From assembly GCA_017620025.1 (NCBI GenBank), contig JAFZRF010000059.1:1-34419 (forward strand): a stretch of 34,419 bases of DNA, read 5' to 3'. Position numbers and translations under genes: made by a program. The notes under the pieces are model-generated. The model had not been told where the DNA came from. It did no database searches and saw only the letters and a program-made list of their open reading frames with translations. This DNA is from Ruminococcus sp. Its GTDB lineage: Bacteria; Bacillota; Clostridia; Oscillospirales; Ruminococcaceae. This document shows positions 23,568 through 31,921 of the stretch, in pieces. Positions within the stretch are counted from its first letter, which is position 1. Each line of letters opens with the position of its first letter.

Positions 23568-23738
23568 GGGGACGCCTTCACTTGCAAGGCGTCCCCTCTT
23601 CCAAAACAGTCCCCCGGACTGTTTTGGAATTCACCCCTTGCGAAGCGCCCTGCGGAAAAATGCGGGACTCTGTCCCGCACCCTGCCAGAGGCGCTGCCTC
23701 TGGACTCCGCTAAAGGGGCGCAGCCCCTTTAGAATCCC
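23568..23738. repeat. Multi-hairpin dispersed repeat, copy 2 (longer)
   Basis: Five hairpins in a row: 23568-23596 (11-bp stem), 23601-23627 (12-bp stem, CCC loop), then the three also present in copy 1, within 23661-23738. Relative to copy 1 the third shared hairpin has G-C where copy 1 has A-T, a compensatory change. The element sits between two convergent genes and their terminators, with no ORF. It looks like a REP/MITE-type element maintained for its folding. Confidence 0.85.
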
Positions 23739-23771
23739 AAGCCGATCGGAATAACGCTTTTCCGCCGACAT

Positions 23772-23808
23772 GACAAAAAGGCTGTGCAGCGAATACTGCA
23801 CAGCCTTT
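23772..23808 (-). terminator. Terminator of the pseudokinase gene
   Basis: 14-base arms (23776-23789 with 23796-23808/9), 6-base loop, exit side TTTTTGTC on the minus strand. Ten bases past the stop codon. Confidence 0.88.
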
Positions 23809-23818
23809 ATCATTTTTA

Positions 23819-26020
23819 TTACCAGTAAGCGAACTCGCCGCCTTCGCCTGCGCCGTTGTCGCCGCCCTCGCTCCAGTTTCCGGGATCGGGGTTGACCGGA
23901 TCGGGTACTACCGGATCGGGTACTACCGGATCGGGTGTCACAGGTGTATCGCCGCCGCCCTGCCAGTTTCCGCCGCCGGGATTGCTGCCCGCACCGCCGG
24001 GATTATTTCCGGCGCCGCCCGGATTGCTGCCGCTTCCGCCGTTGCCGGAATACATGGTAGCAGCCTGAGTTCCGGTGCTTATCGGAGGATCGGTTATCGG
24101 GCTTGCAGTAACTGCCTGAGTCGCTGTATAGTTGTTATAGCTTTCCGTCTCAGAGGGACAGTAGTAAACTATCAGCTTGCTGTTGCTCTTGTTGCTGAAG
24201 AAATCGCCGGGGAAGACCTCGTCGTTGTCTATCATCAGCTTTGTGACTGTATTCGGTATCGACCAGTCATTTGCCGATGCTATAAGCGAGTAGCTTGAGA
24301 TACCTGCTTCCTTGAGGCGGTTCTCATACTGCATTACGGTAAATCCTTCGTATGCCGGGATTATAGCAGATTCCTTGCCCTTGCTGACCCATACTCTTAC
24401 GGTGCAGCCCTGGGCTACCATCTCGCCGGGTTCGATATCCTGCTTGTAGATGACATCCGCCTCTTCATCGTCGTTGTACTCGTAGATAGCCTCGATAGTG
24501 AAGAAATCCTTGTACTTCTCAAGTGTAAGATCGTAGAACTTTCCGACAAGCTTCGGCATCTCGGTATCGAGCTTGACTGTTGCCGCTTCCGTCGTTGCCT
24601 GCTGATCCTCGATCATATCATCAGTCAGGGAGGAATTGTTATCCCCCGAGATCGGATTCCTGCCCGGATCAACGAGCTTGAGGAAGATCAGTGCGATTAT
24701 CATAAGTATCAGGAAGAGAAGTATGGCAACTATTACCGGGACCTTGAGGCGGTCTACGGTGTTTACCCTCTCATACCTGTAATCATCGTCGTAGTCATCA
24801 TCCTGCTCATAGCCGTAACCGTAAGGTACCTGATTATTGTACTGCGGGTAAGCCGGCTGTTCATACGGCATCTGCTGCATCGGCTGAACAGGCTGCGGCT
24901 GCGGATATACCGGCTGCTGCGGAGGCTGCTGAGGAAGCACCTGCATATTGGGATCGGTGAACTGTACCGGCGGAACACTGCCGGAATTGGCGATAGAGGT
25001 ATTCTTCGTCGCCTCGTTCCCGGCGCTTGCGTCATGCTTTATCGGCTTGACCGGTCCGGGAGCTTCAAAAAGCCTTGTTACAAGCTCTGTGATCGTGTTT
25101 ATCCTCTGTCTGCTCTTCAGGCGCATACCCTCCATGATGACGTTGGAAACGTGCTGGGGGATAGTGCTGTTGAGGCTCTTGGGTTCGATGAGATCGTCCT
25201 TTGTGAGCCTGTCCTTTGAATCGGTCGGCATACATCCCGTGAGAACACGGTAGAGCAGTGCGCATATGCCGTATACATCCGTCCATGTGCCCTGGTGACT
25301 GCTGCTGCTCGGAGAATACTGCTCCGGAGCTGCATAGCCCCTGAACAGCTCGTACTCAAGTCCGGCATTGACCGTCCTTACGGAGGATACACTGAATCCT
25401 GCGAGCCTGAGCTCGTTCTTGGGGGTGATATATACCGTATCCGGGCTGATGGCACGGTGGATTATAGCGTTGTTATGAAGAAGGCTGATGGCTGTGAGAA
25501 GCGGCGGGAACAGCTTGGAGGCCTTGTCCCAGCTCAGCTCGCCGGCATTGTCCTTGAGGTAATCCATCAGCTTGACACCGTCGAAATGATCGAAGATCGT
25601 GTAGGTGGTATTGTTCTCCGAGAACATATCGAGAACGGTCGGAAGGCTCGGGTTGTTGCGGAGCTTCACAAGTGACTTGTTGAGCTCTGTATATTCAGCC
25701 ATGAAGGCCTTGTACTTTGCAAGATTGTTGTAGTTCACGCTTATCGTGGCCTTGTTCCTTACTCTTGTGCAGAGGTTCACAGGCATATATTCCCGTATTA
25801 TCACTCTGCCGCCGGTGGAGATATCGTAACCGGTATAGGTCACGCCCTCACCGTTGCTGTCCATAAGGATGCCAACGAGATATCTGTCACGGAGTATAGT
25901 ACCCGGGGTTATATACATGGGGTTGTTCGGCGTGGTATCATCATATCCGCATGAAGGGCAGATGTGCTTGTCCATGTCGAATTTTTCCATGCACTTGTAA
26001 CAGAATTTGCGCTCTCCCAA
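23819..26020 (-). CDS. PASTA-domain Ser/Thr pseudokinase with zinc ribbon
   Basis: 733 residues from a TTG start with AAAGGAGG 7 bases upstream. In order: a zinc ribbon (Cys7, 10, 21, 24); a kinase fold (about 36-315); a Gln/Pro/Tyr-rich linker; one membrane helix (PVIVAILLFLILMIIALIFL); two PASTA-like repeats outside the cell; and a Gly/Pro tail with repeated DPVVP units. PASTA kinases sense peptidoglycan or lipid II and phosphorylate division and wall proteins. Here catalytic residues are replaced. The beta-3 Lys reads REYMP (Arg76), HRD reads HRAISPDT (Ala190, with Thr at the Asn position), and DFG reads GFS (Gly208). The GxG loop and APEQY are kept. A scaffold or receptor role is inferred. 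Own promoter, single gene. Confidence 0.9.
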   Translation of the reverse strand: MGERKFCYKCMEKFDMDKHICPSCGYDDTTPNNPMYITPGTILRDRYLVGILMDSNGEGVTYTGYDISTGGRVIIREYMPVNLCTRVRNKATISVNYNNLAKYKAFMAEYTELNKSLVKLRNNPSLPTVLDMFSENNTTYTIFDHFDGVKLMDYLKDNAGELSWDKASKLFPPLLTAISLLHNNAIIHRAISPDTVYITPKNELRLAGFSVSSVRTVNAGLEYELFRGYAAPEQYSPSSSSHQGTWTDVYGICALLYRVLTGCMPTDSKDRLTKDDLIEPKSLNSTIPQHVSNVIMEGMRLKSRQRINTITELVTRLFEAPGPVKPIKHDASAGNEATKNTSIANSGSVPPVQFTDPNMQVLPQQPPQQPVYPQPQPVQPMQQMPYEQPAYPQYNNQVPYGYGYEQDDDYDDDYRYERVNTVDRLKVPVIVAILLFLILMIIALIFLKLVDPGRNPISGDNNSSLTDDMIEDQQATTEAATVKLDTEMPKLVGKFYDLTLEKYKDFFTIEAIYEYNDDEEADVIYKQDIEPGEMVAQGCTVRVWVSKGKESAIIPAYEGFTVMQYENRLKEAGISSYSLIASANDWSIPNTVTKLMIDNDEVFPGDFFSNKSNSKLIVYYCPSETESYNNYTATQAVTASPITDPPISTGTQAATMYSGNGGSGSNPGGAGNNPGGAGSNPGGGNWQGGGDTPVTPDPVVPDPVVPDPVNPDPGNWSEGGDNGAGEGGEFAYW

Positions 26021-26090
26021 AGCAGTTCCTCCTTTCTCTCTGTATTTATCTTCATGAGGACGCAGTAACAAATACTACTGTATCATATCT

Positions 26091-26119
26091 ATTTTATCAG
26101 CATTCTTATAAAATGTCAA
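26091..26119 (-). promoter_or_regulatory. Promoter of the pseudokinase gene
   Basis: Minus-strand TTGACA (26114-26119), 17 bases, TAAAAT (26091-26096). The leader is about 65 bases. Confidence 0.85.
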
Positions 26120-26281
26120 CCACTTATCATATGATATTTTACTTTCGTCGAATTTGTATTTTTTTTGTAATTTTTAATTCTCTATTTGGTACACTTTTGT
26201 AATAATTCTATCCAATCAATCCATGTCGCCTTTTTTGCTCCGGATGAATAATTAATTATAAAATAAAACAATAAATAAGTC

Positions 26282-26310
26282 TTTTCAAAGCCATACGGAT
26301 ATGGTATAAT
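26282..26310 (+). promoter_or_regulatory. Promoter of pcrA
   Basis: TATAAT at 26305-26310 with a weak -35 (TTTTCA, 26282-26287) at 17 bases. Confidence 0.65.
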
Positions 26311-26327
26311 AAATATAACGTCATTAA

Positions 26328-26369
26328 ACGGCGGGGTGTTCCCGGGTATTCCAGACCCGCGGCCGCCGT
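26328..26369 (+). promoter_or_regulatory. Structured leader of pcrA
   Basis: ACGGCGG (26328-26334) pairs with CCGCCGT (26363-26369), enclosing CGGGT/ACCCG (26343-26347 with 26355-26359). It is a compact GC-rich hairpin in an otherwise AT-rich leader, and it ends 37 bases before the ribosome binding site. No T-run. Function unknown. Confidence 0.5.
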
Positions 26370-26415
26370 GAGTATTTACATCACTACAGCTACACTTTAA
26401 CAATGGAGAGATATT

Positions 26416-28779
26416 ATGGACTCAATTACCTTTAAAGCAGCCAGACAGGCAGCGCTGAAAAAGTATTTCAGCCGGATGAATGATATGCAGCAGGAGGCTG
26501 TATTCAGTATAAACGGTCCTGTGCTTGTGCTTGCGGGCGCAGGCAGCGGCAAGACCACTGTGATAGTAAACAGGATCGCCAATATGATAAATTTCGGCAA
26601 TGCCTTCCACGATGACCGTGAAGGCAGCCCGGCAGATATAAAATTCCTTACGGATTATGCAGCAGGCAAGGAGGATGATCCCGATACCCTCAGGGACATT
26701 GCTGCCTGTGACCCGATAAAGCCCTGGAATATCCTTGCCATCACCTTCACCAACAAGGCAGCTGCCGAGCTTAAGGAGCGTCTTTCAAATATGCTCGGTG
26801 AGGATGCGGGCGGCGTGAACGCCTCCACATTCCATTCAGCCTGTATGCGCATCCTCCGCAGCGAGATCGGCGCTATCGGCTTCAGGAGCGATTTCACCAT
26901 ATACGATTCTGATGACAGCCAGCGCATGATAAAGAACTGCATGGCTGAGCTCGATATCTCCGAGAAGCAGTTCGCACCCCGTGCGGCACTCAGCGAGATA
27001 AGCTTCGCAAAGGACAGGATGATAAGTCCGGAGGAGCTTCTTGAGGAGGCAGGACAGGACTACAGGAAGAAGGCTGTCGCAAAGCTCTACGCACACTACA
27101 TGAACCGTATGCGTGCGGCAAATGCGCTTGACTTTGATGATATCCTCTGCTATACCGTACAGATCTTCGAGCAGTTCCCAGAGGTGCTCGAAAAATACCG
27201 CAAGAGATACAAGTACATCCTCGTTGACGAGTATCAGGATACCAACCATGTGCAGTTCCGCTTCGTCTCCCTTCTCTCGCAGGAGCATAAGAACATCTGC
27301 GTAGTGGGTGACGACGATCAGAGCATATACAAATTCAGAGGCGCCAATATCGAGAATATCCTCGGCTTTGAGGATCAGTTCGAGGGCGCAAAGGTCATCC
27401 GCCTCGAACAGAACTACCGCTCGACCCAGACCGTCCTCGACGCTGCAAACGCAGTTATATCCCACAACAACGGCCGCAAGGAGAAGAAGCTCTGGACAGC
27501 CGGCGAAAAGGGCGACAAGGTGCTGTGGTACAAGGCCTTCGACGAAAACGACGAGGCTCAGTTCATAGCCGATACCATAAAGAAGAACTACAGCGAGACA
27601 GGCTGCTATGCCGACAACGCCGTGCTCTACCGCATGAACGCACAGTCGAATACCATCGAGCGTGCGCTCACAAGGGCTCAGATACCCTACCGCATCTACG
27701 GCGGTCTCCGCTTCTTCGACCGCAAGGAGATAAAGGACGTTACCTCCTACCTTGCCTTCATAAACAACCACAGCGATATGCTCAGGTTCAGACGTATCAT
27801 CAACGAGCCCAAGAGAGGCATCGGCGATTCCACCCTCGCTCTTATTGAGGATATCAGCCGTGACCTCGGCATATCCCCCTTCGAGGTCATCAGCACCTGC
27901 GATGACTTCGCTCCGCTTGCAAAGAAGACATCTGCCCTCAAGAGCGCTGCTTCGATGTTCGCCATGCTGACAGAGAAGTCAGAGGAGCTCCCGCTTGATG
28001 AGTTTCTTGACCTTCTGCTCGACAAGACAGGATATCTTGAATACCTCGGCACTCTCGAGAACGCAGAGACCAAGATAGAGAACGTACAGGAGCTCCGCAG
28101 TTCCATAGTTCAGTACATGGAGTCGGCAGAAGAGCCGTCTCTCAGCGGTTTCCTTGAGGAGGTAGCCCTCTACACGGAGGCCGACCGTGACAACACCACC
28201 GACGACAGAGTAACTCTCCTGACCATGCACGCCGCAAAGGGTCTTGAATTCACGAACGTATTCGTTACCGGCATGGAGGAAGGCATCTTCCCCGGCACAC
28301 GTTCTCAGGACAGTGAGGAGGACATGGAAGAGGAGCGCCGTCTTGCGTATGTTGCCCTGACCCGTGCAAAGAAGCGCATCTTCCTCACGAGCGCAAGCCA
28401 GAGAATGTTATTCGGACAGACTCAGCGCAACATCACCTCACGCTTCATCAAGGAGATCGGCAAGGAGCTCTACGACAAGCATGACAATGCCGCAGCTGTA
28501 CGCAGTAGGATAGAGGCTGACGCCGACAAGGCCGTTACAGAGGTACATTCCTCCTCTCTCCAGCAGCAGCTCGCACGAAACAAGATGCACGCCGGAGCTG
28601 CCCCGAAGGATACCAATACCTACGCTCAGGGAGAGAGAGTCGCCCACAACATCTTCGGTGAGGGCACTATCATATCCGTCAAGCCCATGGGCGGCGATTC
28701 CATGCTGGAGATCGCATTCGACGGCCCCGCAGGCACCAAGAAGGTAATGGCCAACTTCGCAAGACTCAAAAAGCTCTGA
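26416..28779 (+). CDS. pcrA: ATP-dependent DNA helicase PcrA/UvrD
   Basis: Superfamily 1A 3'-5' helicase acting in nucleotide-excision repair, recombination control and rolling-circle replication. 787 residues. Motif I is LAGAGSGKTTVI (about 39), Ia is AITFTNKAAAELKERL, II is YILVDEYQDTN, III is VVGDDDQSIYKFRGA, IV is LEQNYRST, V is TMHAAKGLEFTNVFV, VI is RRLAYVALTRAKKR. The C-terminus (GERVAHNIFGEGTIISV to FARLKKL) is the PcrA tail that contacts RNA polymerase. Between motifs I and Ia an acidic insert (about 56-95, containing KEDDPDTLRDIAACDP) makes the region roughly 30 residues longer than in Bacillus PcrA. GGAGAG lies before the ATG. First gene of a run with pyk. Confidence 0.96.
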   Translation: MDSITFKAARQAALKKYFSRMNDMQQEAVFSINGPVLVLAGAGSGKTTVIVNRIANMINFGNAFHDDREGSPADIKFLTDYAAGKEDDPDTLRDIAACDPIKPWNILAITFTNKAAAELKERLSNMLGEDAGGVNASTFHSACMRILRSEIGAIGFRSDFTIYDSDDSQRMIKNCMAELDISEKQFAPRAALSEISFAKDRMISPEELLEEAGQDYRKKAVAKLYAHYMNRMRAANALDFDDILCYTVQIFEQFPEVLEKYRKRYKYILVDEYQDTNHVQFRFVSLLSQEHKNICVVGDDDQSIYKFRGANIENILGFEDQFEGAKVIRLEQNYRSTQTVLDAANAVISHNNGRKEKKLWTAGEKGDKVLWYKAFDENDEAQFIADTIKKNYSETGCYADNAVLYRMNAQSNTIERALTRAQIPYRIYGGLRFFDRKEIKDVTSYLAFINNHSDMLRFRRIINEPKRGIGDSTLALIEDISRDLGISPFEVISTCDDFAPLAKKTSALKSAASMFAMLTEKSEELPLDEFLDLLLDKTGYLEYLGTLENAETKIENVQELRSSIVQYMESAEEPSLSGFLEEVALYTEADRDNTTDDRVTLLTMHAAKGLEFTNVFVTGMEEGIFPGTRSQDSEEDMEEERRLAYVALTRAKKRIFLTSASQRMLFGQTQRNITSRFIKEIGKELYDKHDNAAAVRSRIEADADKAVTEVHSSSLQQQLARNKMHAGAAPKDTNTYAQGERVAHNIFGEGTIISVKPMGGDSMLEIAFDGPAGTKKVMANFARLKKL

Positions 28780-28799
28780 TCCGGAAGGAGATATTCATC

Positions 28800-30224
28800 A
28801 TGAGAAAGACCAAGATCGTTTGCACCATAGGACCCGCTACAGATGACGAGAACATCATGCGTGAGCTGATGCTCGCAGGCATGAACGTTGCCCGCTTCAA
28901 CTTCTCCCACGGCGACTACGAGACACATGAAAAGAGATTCCGTGCCGTTGAAAAGCTGAGACAGGAGCTCGATCTTCCGATCGCTACCCTGCTCGATACC
29001 AAGGGTCCGGAGATACGCCTCGGCAGATTCGTTGACGACAAGCCCGTTGAGATACATGACGGCGATACCTACACACTCACCACGGAGGATATCCCCTGCA
29101 CCGCAGAAAAGGGATGCGTCAGCTTCAAGAAGCTGCCCCGTGACGTGAGCAGAGGCACACGCATCCTCATCAACGACGGCGTCATCGAGCTTATCGCAGA
29201 GAAGGTAACCACTACAGATATCGTCTGCAGGGTTATACACGGCGGAAAGCTCTCCAACAACAAGGGCATAAACGTTCCCGGGGTAAAGCTATCCATGCCC
29301 TACCTCAGCGAGAACGACATGAACGATCTTGAGTTCGGCGCAAAGATGGGCTTCGACTTCATAGCCGCAAGCTTCGTACGCTCTGCCGCCGACATAAACT
29401 ACCTCAGAAAATTCACACAGAGCCTCGGCTGGTTCGATGTGCGCATCATCGCAAAGATCGAGAACACCGACGGCGTTGAGAACATAGACGAGATACTCGA
29501 GGCTGCCGACGGAATCATGGTAGCCCGCGGAGATATGGGCGTTGAAATCCCCTTCGAGCAGATACCGGCGATACAGAAATCCCTCATCAAGAAGGGATAC
29601 AATGCCGGAAAGCAGGTAATAACCGCTACTCAGATGCTCGAATCCATGATCACAAATCCCCGTCCTACCCGTGCAGAGATAACCGACGTTGCGAATGCTC
29701 TCTACGACGGAACGAGCGCTATCATGCTCTCCGGCGAGACCGCAGCAGGCGCTTATCCTGTCGAGACCGTAAAGACCATGGCTCTCATTGCAGAGACCAC
29801 TGAGAACAATATCAACTACAAGGCACGCTTCTCGTCAAGAAGAGCCGAGCAGAACGGCAGCGTTGCTGAGGCTATCGCTCATGCGACGGTTACTACCGCC
29901 CATGACCTCAATGCGAAGGCGATAATCACGGTATCGCTCGGCGGACAGACTGCACGTCTGATATCCAAGTACCGTCCGGACTGTCCTATCATCGGCTGTA
30001 CGATGAGTGAAGTGGTATGCAGACAGATGAACATGAGCTGGGGCGTTATCCCCTTCATTATAGATGAAAAGACAAGCACCGATGAGCTCTTCGCCGCAGC
30101 TGTAGAGGCTGCCGAGGATCACAGGCTCGTTGAGGACGGTGACCTTGTGGCTATAACCGCAGGAGTACCGCTTGGTGTATCGGGTACCACGAATCTTATG
30201 AAGGTTGAGAGGATAGGAAAATGA
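28800..30224 (+). CDS. pyk: Pyruvate kinase
   Basis: Last step of glycolysis: phosphoenolpyruvate + ADP to pyruvate + ATP. 474 residues, the short form without the extra C-terminal PEP-utiliser-like domain of Bacillus Pyk. Landmarks are TKIVCTIGPATDDE, MNVARFNFSHGDYETH, LLDTKGPEIRLG, the catalytic-Lys segment IIAKIENTDGVENIDEI, GIMVARGDMGVEIPFEQIP, TQMLESMITNPRPTRAEITDVANA and SGETAAGAYPVE. AAGGAG lies 10 bases before the ATG. It starts 20 bases after pcrA, and its stop overlaps the start of the next gene by four bases (ATGA), so both neighbours are probably co-transcribed. Confidence 0.97.
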   Translation: MRKTKIVCTIGPATDDENIMRELMLAGMNVARFNFSHGDYETHEKRFRAVEKLRQELDLPIATLLDTKGPEIRLGRFVDDKPVEIHDGDTYTLTTEDIPCTAEKGCVSFKKLPRDVSRGTRILINDGVIELIAEKVTTTDIVCRVIHGGKLSNNKGINVPGVKLSMPYLSENDMNDLEFGAKMGFDFIAASFVRSAADINYLRKFTQSLGWFDVRIIAKIENTDGVENIDEILEAADGIMVARGDMGVEIPFEQIPAIQKSLIKKGYNAGKQVITATQMLESMITNPRPTRAEITDVANALYDGTSAIMLSGETAAGAYPVETVKTMALIAETTENNINYKARFSSRRAEQNGSVAEAIAHATVTTAHDLNAKAIITVSLGGQTARLISKYRPDCPIIGCTMSEVVCRQMNMSWGVIPFIIDEKTSTDELFAAAVEAAEDHRLVEDGDLVAITAGVPLGVSGTTNLMKVERIGK

Positions 30225-31024
30225 AACTGACAGTTCCGCTGCGCAACAGGATAACAGAGACAGCTGCCGGAATACTGCTCATTATCCTGACACTTCAAGG
30301 TGCCTATTCGACCCTGCAGGTCTATTCTCCCGGTAATTCCGTCATTAATTCGTTTTCCGAAGCAGACGGACAGACATTAAGGATCATGGTGTTATTCCTG
30401 ATCGCTTCACTGTTTTTCGCAGTACTCGGAGTCATGCTCATATTCAGGGCCTACCGTTTTCTGCCGCTGAAGATACTCTACTGCATCACTGCTGTCGCCG
30501 TACTTGCAAACACCGGCGGCGGTATGCTGATAAGAGGCCTTTGCGGTGAGGAGCTGCTGAGTGATGCAAAGGAGATGCCCGCCTCATACATGACAAGGTA
30601 TATGGCAGAGACTCTGGTGATATGTGCAGTTATCGTTATCGGTCTTCTGTCGGTCAGCCGAAAGATCACCTGGAGATCCCGTGAGGCGCTGCTTGCATAC
30701 GCTTTCATAGCTTTGGTTTTACTGGCGCTCTTCAAGACGCTCGACCGTACTTACCTCATCGTAGTGCTTCTCCCCTTCTTCATACAGGACAGCACCAATG
30801 AAAAGGATCCAAAGGGCGTTATCGGAAATGCTGCTCTTCTGATATCATTTATCCTGCCGTATATCATGTCTCTGATCTTCAGATTTACCGGCTACCCAGA
30901 TACTGTTATAAAGGTACTGAACGTGATACTCATGATCCTTTGCTTCGTGGCTCCTCTTATGGTATTTGAAAGGGATCCGAGAGAGATCATAACCAACGTC
31001 AAGGAAAAGGCAGTAAAAAAATAA
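30221..31024 (+). CDS. Multi-pass membrane protein of unknown function
   Basis: 267 residues with about seven hydrophobic helices: AAGILLIILTLQGAYSTL, IMVLFLIASLFFAVLGVMLI, ILYCITAVAVLAN, LVICAVIVIGLLSV, LLAYAFIALVLLALF, ALLISFILPYIMSLIF and VILMILCFVAPLMVF. No enzymatic motif or transporter signature seen. The loop after helix 3 carries GGGMLIRGLCGEELL, and the C-terminus is basic and cytoplasmic. Its ATG overlaps the pyk stop codon (ATGA), implying translational coupling to pyk, but nothing in the sequence shows a metabolic link. Confidence 0.8.
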   Translation: MKLTVPLRNRITETAAGILLIILTLQGAYSTLQVYSPGNSVINSFSEADGQTLRIMVLFLIASLFFAVLGVMLIFRAYRFLPLKILYCITAVAVLANTGGGMLIRGLCGEELLSDAKEMPASYMTRYMAETLVICAVIVIGLLSVSRKITWRSREALLAYAFIALVLLALFKTLDRTYLIVVLLPFFIQDSTNEKDPKGVIGNAALLISFILPYIMSLIFRFTGYPDTVIKVLNVILMILCFVAPLMVFERDPREIITNVKEKAVKK

Positions 31025-31050
31025 TCCCCGTCACCGGAAAGAGGTGCTAT

Positions 31051-31569
31051 ATGACAGCGACCATAACAACAGAACGCCTTATACTCCGCCCGCTGACGCT
31101 CGATGACGCAGACGCCGCCTTTGAGTGGACAAGCGATGAGAGAGTAACGAAGTTCATGCCGTACGCACCGCATGAAAATACGGAAGTCACAAAGGAATGG
31201 CTGAGAAGCATCCCCGACATTGACAACGTATTTGATTTCGGCTTTGTCAGGAAAAGCGACAACAAGCTCATCGGATCTGGCGGCATCAGGCTCAAGGATG
31301 ACGGCTTCTGGGACTTCGGCTACAACTTCCGTTATGACTGCTGGAACATGGGATATGCTACAGAAGCCTCAGCGGCTATGATAGACTACGTCCGCAGGAA
31401 GTTCGGAGCAGAATGCTTCAGGGCTGAATGTGCAGTTGAAAACACCGGCTCTGCAAGAGTAATGGAAAAGTGCGGACTGCATTTTGTCAGGAACGGTGAA
31501 TACTCCACCTTTGACGGCACGAAAACATTCCGCTCAAAGATATATGAACTGAAAGAAGGTAATCAATAA
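31051..31569 (+). CDS. GNAT acetyltransferase, RimJ/RimL type
   Basis: 172 residues. Opens with TERLILRPLTLDDADAAFEW, the standard beginning of the RimJ/RimL/Acetyltransf_3 group, followed by strands with KLIGSGGIRLKD. The acetyl-CoA loop is NMGYATEAS (the Q/RxxGxG/A motif as NMGYAT), and the family ending is AVENTGSARVMEKCGLHFVRNGEY. It transfers acetyl from acetyl-CoA to an amine: ribosomal protein N-termini or small molecules in relatives. The substrate here is unknown. AGAGGTG lies upstream of the ATG. The stop overlaps the next ATG (TAATG). Confidence 0.9.
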   Translation: MTATITTERLILRPLTLDDADAAFEWTSDERVTKFMPYAPHENTEVTKEWLRSIPDIDNVFDFGFVRKSDNKLIGSGGIRLKDDGFWDFGYNFRYDCWNMGYATEASAAMIDYVRRKFGAECFRAECAVENTGSARVMEKCGLHFVRNGEYSTFDGTKTFRSKIYELKEGNQ

Positions 31570-31871
31570 TGATAAAGCACATAGTAATGTTCAAGCTGAA
31601 GGAGGCCGACGGCAGAAGTGAATACGAAAACGCTCTCGAGGCTCAGAAGCGCTTTGACAATGTCATCGCCAACGTTAAGGAGCTTAAGAAGGGTGAGGTA
31701 GTCATCAACTCCAAGGACGCCCCCGAGAGCAACTACACGATCTCGCTCCTCTGCGACTTCGATACCATCGAAGACCTCAACGCCTATCAGGTGCATCCGG
31801 CTCACCTTGAGTTCGGCAAGTTCATCGGCAGCGTAAAGACTGACCGTGCCTGCATAGACTACGAATACTGA
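31569..31871 (+). CDS. Stress-responsive alpha/beta-barrel (Dabb) protein
   Basis: 100 residues, full length for a dimeric alpha+beta barrel domain protein. The family opening MIKHIVMFKLKEAD and the closing element VHPAHLEFGKFI with the conserved His (HPAHLEF) are present. Members are small cytosolic proteins, some with enzymatic roles in plants; bacterial roles are mostly unknown. Start and stop overlap with the GNAT gene (TAATG) suggests coupled translation. A hairpin terminator follows. Confidence 0.9.
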   Translation: MIKHIVMFKLKEADGRSEYENALEAQKRFDNVIANVKELKKGEVVINSKDAPESNYTISLLCDFDTIEDLNAYQVHPAHLEFGKFIGSVKTDRACIDYEY

Positions 31872-31877
31872 TATCAT

Positions 31878-31908
31878 CAGCCCTCGCCTGTGACGGGGGC
31901 TGTTTCTT
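31878..31908 (+). terminator. Terminator-like hairpin after the Dabb gene
   Basis: 9-bp stem (31878-31886 with 31894-31902, one wobble), 7-base loop, then TTTCTTAA. The weak U-run may allow read-through into folC, for which no separate promoter was seen. Confidence 0.65.
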
Positions 31909-31921
31909 AAAGGTGATAGCA

